Shown: positions 50,993 through 60,490 of the stretch, in pieces | Numbering within the stretch: the stretch's first letter is position 1 | Layout: each line of letters starts with the position of its first letter | Source of the DNA: Nymphaea colorata | Taxonomy: Eukaryota; Streptophyta; Magnoliopsida; Nymphaeales; Nymphaeaceae | Direction of reading: 5' to 3' | Assembly (NCBI RefSeq): GCF_008831285.2 | Contig: NC_045140.1 | Location: 907,528-971,527 of the forward strand | DNA: 64,000 nt | The notes under the pieces: model-generated | Told to the model about the DNA's origin: nothing | Databases searched by the model: none | What the model saw: the letters and a program-made list of their open reading frames with translations, nothing else | Made by a program: the position numbers and the translations under genes

Positions 50993-53055
50993 AAGAGAGA
51001 GAGAGAGTGAATAGTGACTCCAGCTATCCAAAGTCTCCCAGCCCACTCATGAGGGCCGTCCGATCTATTATGAGAAAAACAAGGAGAAAAATCTATGAAG
51101 TAAGCATACAGGTTAACGAAAATGCTCGTTACCCTTTTTTCTTGTTTTTCTCTCAATCATCCATCACAATGGATCAACAACTCTCATGAAGGACCTGCGT
51201 GACTTTGGCTATCCAGAGTCACCATTCAATTTTTCCTATATATACACACACACACATGCTGGAAACCTATATCACATGGGTGCTTCTAAATGGCTACCGC
51301 ACCTGTGTCGATGCTGGTGCTGGTGCTTATCCGACACAGCACATCCAGTTAGGTCAGCCAAACTGCCTCAAACTGACCATTTTAAATGTGCACATAACTA
51401 AACTATCTCTAATACATAAAGTTTATACGTATATATAGATAAATAAGGCTAATAAACTGTTAAATAGCTATCCAACAAATGATTCATATGCACACACGCA
51501 CACACACACACACACACACGTGTGTGTGTGTATATATATATATCGCCACACCCCATGTTTTAAGGCCTCACCTAGGCGTAGACTAAGCGTGAGTCCACAC
51601 CCATCGCCTAAGTCCACCAATTAGGTGACGGGACATGTGTTGGTGCCTGGGCACGCCTAGTTCATGGAAAAGTGAAAAGTCACATTCCCTTTCATTTAAA
51701 GTTTATTAATTGAGTATACATTGTTATGTACTTTATTTTGTATTGATTACATACTTTTATGTTGATTATGCCGTTATATGTATGCTGTTATATGTATCTA
51801 CTGTATACTGTTAGTCACTCAGTCCGTTATATAGTATCGTGTTATCTCATACCTGCCATATGTATACATTACTATGGTTATGTTATGTACTTATATCATA
51901 TAGTTATATGTAATGTTAATTTGTTAGACTTATACCTATTATAGACTTATATGTGTATAATATTATGTACTGTTAGTCTGTTTCGTTAACCTGCTGTTAT
52001 ACCTGTTACATGTATTGTAATATCTGTTATATGTATTGTAATTTGTTGTAATATTGTTATAATACTGGCTGTTATACCTGTTATATGTATTGGAATACAA
52101 TTTGTATTCCTGTTATGTGTATTGCAATATGTGTTATATGTACATACTGTTATGTACAGTCTGATGTACCTGTTATATAGTGTTGCAACAACCTATTATA
52201 TGTATATACTGTTAGCCTCTTATATAATATGTAGTATTGTGATACCTAGTATATGTATACATTAATATGGTTATGTACTTATATGTATTATTATTGTTAT
52301 GTACTTATATGTATACTATTATGTACTGTTAGTTGTTTTATTATATTATGTCTTTTTTTAAGTACAAATAGACTAAAGCCTTCTTGCGGATTTACATTCC
52401 TTCTTCTAGAGATTAGATTTAGTTTTTTTTTCTTGTATTAGATCACATTTAATGAATAATATTAAACTTCTTCTATTGATTTTGCATATTCAATGAAGTC
52501 AACAATTAAATTTTTATTGTTTAAGTTGATTATGCTTGTTGTATTACTATTCTCCACATTTCAAATATTAATAATAGACTAATAGTTAATCAAAATAACT
52601 TGTCATATTAACATAACTTAAAAAATTAAAAAAAATTGGTTTGCCTAGGCTCGCCTAGACGCGCCTAAGCGCTAGGCGCTGCCTGCTTGGGTGCCTTGAC
52701 AACATAGGACACACCTGCACCTAAATTTTTTTGGCCGCATCCGCACCCCACACCCATGTGACATAGCTGACAACGTTTATCCAATTAATGCAACATGATA
52801 TATATATATATATATATATATAAACAATGACTTTGGCTATCCAATGTTACTCAGCATCTAACCAGGGCCATCCATCTAAAGCGTATGGATAGTTGATAGA
52901 AAAATAAAAAGGCAAAGGTGTGAACTAATACTAGATGATGAAAATGCCCAGCACCTTTTTCTCTCTGTTTTTTTCTAAAATGTTGATCATGTTGGGTAGA
53001 ACGACCTGGTTAGATGGCTGGATGACTGAAAAATTAGAATCAACATTCAATTTCC

Positions 53056-53101
<46 letters not shown>

Positions 53102-56096
53102 TTACATACTTGTGAGTCTATGACATTCGCTCTTATATATATATATATATAAGAGCGAATGTCATAGACTCACAAGTATGTAAGCACTGATAGAAGCTAT
53201 AGCAGGACACCAATTTTCCATATAATCAAACAGACGAGGTTGTTGATGGAGAATGAATGAATGATGTTGAAGAACATAACTAAAATTAAGGAATCATAAG
53301 ACCAATGAGTGATATAGTTATTTTTATCAAATTTTATTTGGTAAAAAAATTAATTTGAACTTCAAGAATTTGCAAGTAGAGAGTTATTATAGTTCATAAT
53401 TTCCAATATGAAGTACATTAATTGTCAATTACATTAGTTTCATTTGCTTTATATGCGATTTACTTCATGATTTTGATCTGCTATGCTGGCATGCACTTTA
53501 ACATGATTACAGTGCACAATGCTGTATGCAATTCATATTATCAATAGATGATGTTTTTTGGTTGTTAATTTTTATTTTTAATTAGAGCATGCTTTTCACA
53601 GTATACATCCTTGACTGTTATGTGTTTTTCAATACTAACATCATTTTATCAAAGCATTATAAATTTTTAATTTTTACTAGTTTTGCTGAACTTTTTGGTG
53701 CTTCTTTGATCTTTTGAATTTTTGTAAACTTTTCACGAGAAGTTCCGATCTTTTTTATGATTGGTTGCATGTCTTACTTTGTGATCAAGGGATGTGAATC
53801 ATAATGTGCATTTTACATCTTGGATAGCAGAAATTGTAAGTGCAAATATGCCAGTGATGCATCTGCGTAACTCTTTTCTCCAGGGGTGGAGCCTAGGGGG
53901 GCCTGCAGGGGCAAGGGTCCCCCTTCACATTTTGAAAATTAAAATTTACTTATTAAATTTCTCAAATATGTGAGTTTGGCTCCTGTAAAACTTTTGAAAA
54001 ATAGGTATTAGCCCCTGTGAATTTTTTTTAAAAATTATAAAATTATATTCAGTGTGTCGCATGACAGTTCAGTGCACCCCCGCGCCCCCTCCCCCCCCAA
54101 CCAAAGGGCAAAATCCTGGTTCCGCCCCTGCCTGGAAAAAAACGTTAAAGTTGATGTGACATATTGTGGACTTTGCTGTTTTAAAATGAATAGCATCTAC
54201 AGTGCAAAATAAGGCAATTTTCTAATTTATGTTTTCATTTTTTAAGTATTAAATTTGAAAATCTGCAATAATTATAGAAGAATTGAAACAATACCATTGG
54301 AGGCTGCACATCTGGAACCACCTTCGAAGAAATAACCTTTCCCCTGTGATGACCACCACGGGTTGCCGCATGGACTTCAGAAAGTTCAACTATCCATATA
54401 CTTGTCTCATTGGACTTCTTGTTGTACACGACAAGTCTAGCTCTTCTAGGAGGAAGCTTCATGGGGATCACTGGTCCACCTTTGGTCCTTGGAAGGAGAG
54501 AAGGTTGGAAGGGAGGGAAGAAGTAGGCATCAGCTAATGCGACTACACTCTTCTCAGGTTCGTACAACACCACTTCAACAAACCGCATACTATCTCTGAC
54601 CTGTACTTTTAAAATGTTAATGAATCCATGCCAATGACGTGAAAAAGAAATGAACTCCTCAAGAGTCTAATTCAGCACCTCTGCAGTGGCTCCAGCTGCC
54701 CGAACTGTCGCTACTGCTATTGAAATTTCAGCTCCAGACAAAGGATCCAGGGGATGGCTTGTCTGTGCCCTAACCATGGTCTGGATGGGCGCACCTACTT
54801 TGACATGGAAAAATAAAGGAAATGGAAGCACTCAAATGCATATTTTGCATAGATGACAGGAAAAAGGAAACTTAATGCACTTAGTCCAGTTGTCTCATTC
54901 AAGAAAGATCTTGCCAGACTTTCATATTCAAAAGGCTGAACCAGGATACTAAATAGAACAAAGGAATACCTTGTTTTACGTTTTGCAAAATTAAAAATAA
55001 AGAGATTTTCATGAAACAAATACTTTATGAAGGATCCACGCGGATGGAATGGCCGAACGCATGCTAACTGTTCATGGGTACAGAACAACCGATCCAAACA
55101 TTTTGGGGAATGATGACCACTGTGTAAAAAGTAATAGAAGCGGTAGAAGAATATCAATGGGCGATCGATTTCAACCTTCTAAAACGCAGAAGGGCTATGT
55201 GTACGGGTGTGTGCGTGTGGAAGAGAGAAAGAGGGAGAGAGATCAACAAGTTTATCTGTGACATGCATCAAGAAAAAAATTGAATCATCTCGCAAAGAAA
55301 ATCATTGATGAAAAACGCCTTGATTGTCAATTCGATCATATATATATATATATATCTCGATTCGATTCACCAGTAAAAACTGCAGGAGAAAGTCCATCAA
55401 TCGGTAAAAATAAACAAGAATTAAAAAAAAAAGGATGAGTACTTCTTGGTAATTAGCATTTTGGTTCAAATTCCACAATTTACATACGTTCTAAGGACGC
55501 CTGAATGACATCAACCCTGATAGGAAACCACAAAGAAACAGGGAATTCAACGATCAAGGGCCGGCACACGACAAAACGTCGCATGCATGTAGAAGACGAC
55601 GTATTCTCCACACCAGAAACAGAACAGTTCTACGCAGAAAGAAGTCTAAGCAATCATAACTGCATAATAAAAAATTTAACCCACGGCTATGGTAGAAATT
55701 AAAATTCACCGCGAGTAAAAGGGACCCAAAAACGAGAGGGAAAACATAACTTTCTAGATTTGCATGTACAATTACGGCCAGCAGAAAAAAAAAGAAGCGA
55801 AAATGAAAAAAGAAAGATGAAGATGCCGATCAAGAAGAAGGAAACCATTCCAAACCTTTGGGAGCAGATTCGGGAGGTCGTGGCTCGACGATGGGGCTGA
55901 TCACGCTGCTCAACGCCGTCGCGTGCTTGCTCGGAGGATCGCCACCGTCGGCGACGTCCCACTCAGCGGCCTCCCGTCGTATGGTTGACGCCTCCCTCGG
56001 AGGTTGCCGGGCAGAGGCGGAGGAGGCGGAAGAGGGCGGTGGTGGTGCCGTAGATTGGCAGCAGAGAAGCGACGCCTTTTCCTCAGTTGTGGCCAT
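39981..56096 (-). CDS. Peroxisomal copper-containing (primary) amine oxidase, CuAO-zeta type
   Basis: The enzyme oxidises primary amines such as putrescine to aldehyde, ammonia and H2O2. Twelve exons in coding order: 55856-56096, 54679-54794, 54295-54600, 50139-50251, 49717-50047, 49401-49616, 49055-49291, 45852-46037, 44977-45117, 42545-42813, 41009-41090, 39981-40100. They join in phase to 785 residues plus stop, close to the 776 of Arabidopsis At2g42490, which it follows along its length. Catalytic Asp is in [10 protein letters not shown] (about 453). The TPQ precursor Tyr is in TVANYEY (about 510). Copper ligands are HQH (about 560 and 562) and PHGFFN (His about 748). The C-terminus is SKL, a PTS1 peroxisomal signal. 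The N-terminal 70 residues are variable and Ala/Pro/Ser-rich. All introns are GT-AG except the one after 49055, which uses GC-AG. No defect is seen. Confidence 0.96.
40535..40780. repeat. Tandem duplication (about 125-bp unit) in amine oxidase intron 11
   Basis: Two units start CAGGATTTCTCTTTTCACCA at 40535 and CAGGATTTTTCTTTACACCA at 40664. Both contain AAATGGAACATCTATGTTAG and end in a (TG)n-like tract after TATTGCACCATAG. They differ at scattered positions. The unit lies between exons 11 and 12. Confidence 0.85.
46038..49054 (-). other. Amine oxidase intron 7, GC-AG class (3.0 kb)
   Basis: On the minus strand exon 7 ends TTCTATCAG and the intron opens GCAAGT. The acceptor is TTTCAG before GATGGGAAAATTG. 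Protein alignment (FYQ joined to DGKIEAEVK) fixes both sites. The intron is AT-rich with a (TA)n run at about 47189-47210. Confidence 0.85.
47131..47300. repeat. Diverged direct repeat flanking (TA)n
   Basis: AGCAGCAGAGGAATGGCTGA near 47134 and AGCAGCAGAGGCCTGACTGA near 47248 are each followed by GTTTGAA[C/T]TT...GACCAAG[A/T]GAAATG[T/C]GTCTG. The two units are separated by (TA)n and other DNA. This is an old tandem duplication inside intron 7. Confidence 0.7.
50895..51240. mobile_element. Microsatellite-bounded MITE, copy 1
   Basis: A (TA)n run (about 50895-50956) and a (GA)n run (about 50957-51007) lead into GTGAATAGTGACTCCAGCTA. The other end reads GACTTTGGCTATCCAGAGTC and runs into TATATACACACA. 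These ends are inverted repeats of about 30 bp with mismatches. The unique core is about 170 bp. No ORF beyond the simple repeat. Confidence 0.7.
51267..52766. mobile_element. hAT-like element, copy 7 (1.5 kb, GGTGC subtype), carrying a nested element
   Basis: The left end is CTATATCACATGGGTGC; the right end, read inverted, is CTATGTCACATGGGTGTG. Flanks CTGGAAAC (51259-51266) and CTGACAAC (52767-52774) match at 6 of 8 positions. GGTGCTGGTGCTTATCC and CCTGCACC are subterminal repeats. Most of its length is the inner insertion at 51552-52708. Confidence 0.75.
51552..52708. mobile_element. Nested element with CCTAGGCG subterminal repeats
   Basis: The left end is CCCATGTTTTAAGGCCTCAC. The right end, inverted, is CCTATGTTGTCAAGGCACC. 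Both sides carry repeated GCCTAGGCG/GCGCCTAAG motifs. The interior is extremely AT-rich with degenerate TTATATGTAT units. Similar ends occur in plant hAT MITEs as I recall them. The target duplication is not clear. Confidence 0.6.
52795..53099. mobile_element. Microsatellite-bounded MITE, copy 2
   Basis: (TA)n leads into ATGACTTTGGCTATCCAATG. The other end reads CAACATTCAATTTCCCTAT and runs into (TC)n at about 53058-53099. The core shares AGGGCCATCCA and GAAAATGCCCAGCACC with copy 1 (AGGGCCGTCCG and GAAAATGCTCGTTACC). Confidence 0.6.
53100..53185. repeat. Perfect 86-bp palindrome
   Basis: Two 43-base arms are exact reverse complements. Each arm has about 35 bases of unique sequence beginning GCTTACATACTTGTGAGTCT, and the centre is a TA run. 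There is no mismatch. It lies directly after the (TC)n tract of MITE copy 2, in amine oxidase intron 3. Confidence 0.95.
53881..54130. mobile_element. hAT-type MITE with CAGGGG ends (about 250 bp)
   Basis: The ends CAGGGGTGGAGCC and GGTTCCGCCCCTG form an imperfect inverted repeat. It is related in its termini to the MITE at 26034-26210. The interior contains a poly-C stretch (about 54077-54098). I found no matching target duplication. Confidence 0.65.
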
Positions 56097-56430
56097 TGAA
56101 GTGGATTTGCAAGCTCACTGAATCCGCCGTAGTAAGTGAAGAGGCCACCACTACCTGACATACAGCACGTCTCTTTCCTCCCCTCTCTCTCTCTCTCTCT
56201 CTCCCCCTCCCCTTTCCTTCTCTTTCCTTCTCTCTGGCCTCTCACTTCCTCTCTTTTCACCGGAAAGCAACAACACTCACTACCCAAATCTCCTCCTCCC
56301 CCTCCAAGAAGAGCAAGTTTTGCAGATTCAACAGGGGGCGTCCAAAAGGAACTGCGAGACGAGACACCCTCTCTCCTCTATCTCTCTCTCCCTCTTTCTC
56401 TCTCTATATTCTGGTTCGCTGCGTGATCCC
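56097..56430 (-). promoter_or_regulatory. Amine oxidase 5' UTR and core promoter, GA-rich transcript leader
   Basis: The plus strand shows long CT tracts (56180-56240 and 56370-56405), so the mRNA leader would be GA-rich. The start ATG at 56096 opens [11 protein letters not shown]; the next part is in frame with the conserved exons. GC content rises here compared with the AT-rich surroundings. Confidence 0.55.
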
Positions 56431-56440
56431 TCATTGGTTG

Positions 56441-56453
56441 CATATTTATAGAC
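56441..56453 (-). promoter_or_regulatory. TATA box of amine oxidase gene
   Basis: TCTATAAATATG on the minus strand lies about 350 bp before the ATG. That places transcription start near 56410-56420, within the CT-rich (minus-strand GA-rich) tract. A CCAAT motif sits just downstream at about 56432-56440, an unusual side for it. Confidence 0.5.
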
Positions 56454-56658
56454 GAATCACCTCCTTGAGGGGTCCCTTTTTTTTTTATCATTCGGCATGC
56501 TTTGCCGTTCATGGAAAACTTGCCGTAACCTTCTCATCTGTTGAACGACAATGACAACCATTTACCGTGTAAGCGGTTGCTGAGCTGCGTCGGCCTTTTC
56601 GTCCATCCTCTTTCTGCGATTTACTGCTACAAACCCCATTTATCCGGATAAGTGGGAT

Positions 56659-56797
56659 CAAAATGAGATCATCTGTCACGGAAACGCTGGAAATTCACTG
56701 CTTATACCATTTATCTTGACAGGTGAGTACATACCAAAATAAGATCATCTGTCAATGAAACACTGGAAATTCACTGCTTATACCATTTGTCTTGACA
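56659..56797. repeat. Tandem duplication upstream of amine oxidase promoter
   Basis: Two units, 76 bp apart, start CAAAATGAGATCATCTGTCA (56659) and CAAAATAAGATCATCTGTCA (56735). Both contain CTGGAAATTCACTGCTTATA and end TCTTGACA. They lie about 210-350 bp upstream of the TATA box. Confidence 0.9.
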
Positions 56798-57103
56798 AAT
56801 GACATTTTTACTGATAAAAAATTTCAGATGGTTTAGAAGTCAAAATTTTAATAAAAAAATTATAAACTACTATCTTCATACATTATAGCAGAATGTTTTA
56901 TTGAAAAACTATCTCATAGAAACTATTATCTGTCCGACCCACTTTGATATTAGTTTAAACCTTGGTCCCACAAATCACAACGTGTTTGCTAAAAAGTTTG
57001 TTTCAAAGCTATGAATTATGACAATCAATACTTAAAGTTTCTTTTATAAGTTCTTGAAGATCTCACACTAAAAAACTTTTCAAAGTGGGACCTTACAATC
57101 AAA

Positions 57104-57215
57104 GGCGGAGCCAGAAATGAGAGGGGTCGAATTAAAGTTTCTAAATTTTAACATGAACTTAAATATTTATTTTTTAAAATTTTTATATAAGACAAATAAA
57201 GTTTTCTACACACAC
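57104..57215. mobile_element. Possible MITE fragment related to CAGGGG family
   Basis: AAGGCGGAGCCAGAAATGAG followed by an AT-rich tract (TTTTTATATAAGACAAATAA) resembles the MITE at 26034-26210 (ATTATATAAGATAAATAATT). The right terminus is missing. Confidence 0.4.
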
Positions 57216-57911
57216 CAGCATGTGTGAGACAGTGTTGCTGAAACGTGTTTGATACTACTGAAATAACTCAACCTACTCACACACTGGGTTTGGGCACCTG
57301 TTTTGATGGATCCCAACCTTACTCTTAATCTAAAAAGGTTAAGAACTAAGACAACCATCCACTTAACTACATTCTTTATAAGCTCTTAAATATATTTAGA
57401 ATTTTACAACAAAGTAGGGCATTAGGGCATTATATTGTTTATCATTAAGTATACTTTGTATACTACATACCAATCAAATGGTTGTTCAAATTAATGTTCC
57501 TCTTTGGTTTTAATTTTTTTTGGGAAAACTACAAGAACCATTTGGGTGGCACTGGGGCATAGTAAGTATAAAAAATGATTAATCTTATAAATGAAAGTTT
57601 GTTAGAAATTAGAATTGCCCTTGTAACTGGGGCTGGCACTCTTCTTTTTTAACAGCAATCTTAAATAATTCAACAAGAATTTCAAGCAAGATGAGCATGC
57701 CAAAAGCCATTTACCATTCTATTTAAGAGCTTATAATAAATGCCACATTTTTATGTCCACTGTGAAAATTCGACTTTCCTCAATTGATCTTTTCTAATTT
57801 AAACTTTTTCTAAGTTATATAATCCTTTTAGTTGGTGAAGTTCTTTCATTTTTTTTTCTTCCTCAATTATAATTAAAGAAGTAATTTGGTATAATTGACA
57901 ACGTGTGTGTC

Positions 57912-57958
<47 letters not shown>

Positions 57959-58845
57959 CCATGTCGTCCAATGTTCGTCCAACGTAACTTAAATGCAAAG
58001 AACGATTTTAGAGTTTTACGACAATGTAGAAAATTTTGTGATATACATCATTTCAAAATGTGTTGATAAAGAATCTAATTTAATTATTCGATTGGAATAA
58101 TCTAATTTAAGTTAATCATAATTGCTCCAACTTTCATCTTTATAATATTTAAGATTAGATAAGATGAAACAAAGATAAAGATAGATAATATTATTTAGAA
58201 CATAGCTAATTAATTAAGTTATGATGCTTGTCAAGCTAATATCAGAAATGCAGGAGAATTAATTTCTGCAATATAGTTAAGGAACAATTGGTGGGACGAT
58301 AGGTTAATGGGGATGGCTTGCTCGGGACAAACTCATCCATGCTCTGTAAGTATTCATGTGATTTTTTTCTTGCGTTTGAACGGGATAGTGTTTAGATTAT
58401 TCTAGAAGCAATGGTGGAAATTGCACCTATCCCAACACACGGCGATCTTTTAGCTTTACCGGTGTTTGATTAGCAGAAGAAAATCTCCGGTGTACTAAAA
58501 ATGAATGAAACTAATCCCACGCTCGAAAATGCAGCCACGAAGAATAATTCACTTATAACTCTAATCTTCAGATAGTTCAACTTTTTAATGAATGATGAAG
58601 AATTTTGGGAATAAAAATAAGCATGCATAGGGAATTTACAGTCTCATATTTTGAAACAAATGAAAAATAGTGGAAAGTAAGATGCGCATAAAACGTAGAA
58701 TGCATTGTGAATCATAAGAAACACCTAACATGAATAAAACAAGTATACTAATTAAGTTTCAAAATGCTCCATATCAGCAGCAAAAGCTTTGAGAGTCACC
58801 TGTGATGACGGCTTTCTAACATCATCAAGGCTAGGTGGTGAATCT

Positions 58846-58920
<75 letters not shown>

Positions 58921-60239
58921 ATTATATAATTAAAACTAGGGGTGTTAGGGGCATTATTGTAAGTCAATTTAATATATATATGTATATATATATATATATA
59001 TTGTTTTCTTTTCCTTTCCCATCATTCCAATGCAAAGAAGCTTTCATAGTAACATCTTCCCTTTTTGTTTTCTTTGCCTTCTCATCCTTATTGTTAACCT
59101 TTGCTTTTATTTTCATTTGCTTTGCATGATTTCATCCTTCCCCATCTTTTCCTTTCCCTTCATGAAAATGATACTATCTTGTGACCGGAGGGTTATTTTT
59201 GTTACTTCACGTCGTTAAAAATTGTTGTAAAAGGTATATTTGTGACAGCCAGTTACTTGATCACAGCTTTGAGCGATAAAAAAATGTCTCTTAAGGTGGG
59301 TTTTAGCGACACAAGATAAAAAAAATAACCATTTAGTAACAAAGGTAGCAAAATTTTCTGGTTGCCGACAATATGCTTACATGCATGGGTGCCAAAGGTA
59401 ACAAATATTAATGGATCGAGGGGAAGGAATTCGGACCCACTTAAACCAGATCTAACCATTCCAACTCATTTGCACGGATTGCCTGTGGATGCTTAGACAC
59501 CAAAACTTATCATGCATACGCTGTAAAAGCTTATTATTTTCAAAAGAATATTAACATCAAACACGACACCATGTTCAAATTAATTAGCTCTCATAGGAAG
59601 AAAGACTCTCCCACGTCAGTTGCATGTATAATTTTTCTTTTTTTTTTCTTTTTTTTTTTTTCGAGTCACCAGCACATGTGATTTTAAATTAAATCATCAC
59701 AACGATATTGTCGACTTTGCGATTAAATATATACATCTTAATTTTGTGAGTGAGTAGGAAGAGCATTCCATGTATAGAGGAGACCACAATAGAGTAGGGG
59801 TAGGGCACTGTCTCTTGGTGAAAGGACCCACGGGCTGCAACATGCATGAAGGTGGTGCGTGCATGCAGAAATTGTGAGTGTGTGTGTGTGTGTGGAATGG
59901 AATTGTCGTGGAGCAAGTGGTCGCCCATGGTTTCTTCAACAGTCCTCCACAACAGCTGGTTCCCACTAATTTTGTCTTTCCATTCAATTCGACAAATTTA
60001 TTTCTGAAAAAAATCTCATTTAATAGCTCATCTTTTCATCATGCTTTAGCAACCCCACTTTCTTTTTTCTTTAATTTAGTTGTTTCTTTGTACCCGTTGT
60101 GTTTTATACGTCAAATTTTAAAATGGGTGTTTTAATTGTAAAACTAAAGTTCATACCTCCAAAGAATGTAGCTACAAGTATTCATTTCTACAATTTTTGA
60201 AGTAGAGAATATATATATATATATATATATATAACTCAA
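57216..60239. other. AT-rich intergenic DNA with microsatellites
   Basis: (TG)n/(TA)n lies at about 57904-57954, (TA)n then (GA)n at about 58849-58916, (TA)n near 58975-59000, a poly-T tract near 59637-59661, and (TA)n near 60210-60232. ORFs are short and unconvincing. No gene recognised. Confidence 0.6.
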
Positions 60240-60490
60240 GCACAAGAAACCCCAAGGAGTTGTAGCGCACTAGGTGGCAAGACAGTCCACCTCATAAAGA
60301 GACTTGGGTTCAAATCCAAGGGTGACTGTTGCCGCATTCTAGTGGTTTCTCCTCCAGATTCTCATAGATTCTCATAGGTTTCGAAGCAAACTCTGTGAAC
60401 CCTGAGGGTAGTGGGCATGAGTGGGGAGGGGACAGTAAGAAATGGGAGAGACCAGTAAAATCTCCACTTGTAAAGTTACCTTTGTATTTT
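60240..60490 (+). mobile_element. tRNA-derived SINE-like sequence
   Basis: An A-box-like TAGCGCACTAGGTGG at about 60263 is followed after about 40 bp by GGTTCAAATCC (60308-60318), a full match to the pol III B box. The flanking CTTGG...CCAAG forms a T-arm-like stem. The tRNA-unrelated tail runs on for perhaps 170 bp; its end and target duplications are uncertain. Confidence 0.5.

Noticed and set aside
50858-51189. ORFs of Tyr-Ile or Arg-Glu repeats
   Set aside because: They translate (TA)n and (GA)n microsatellites.
55830-56426. Plus-strand and alternative-frame ORFs over amine oxidase exon 1
   Set aside because: They are shadows of the GC-rich first exon and CT-rich leader; only the minus-strand frame from 56096 joins the conserved exons.
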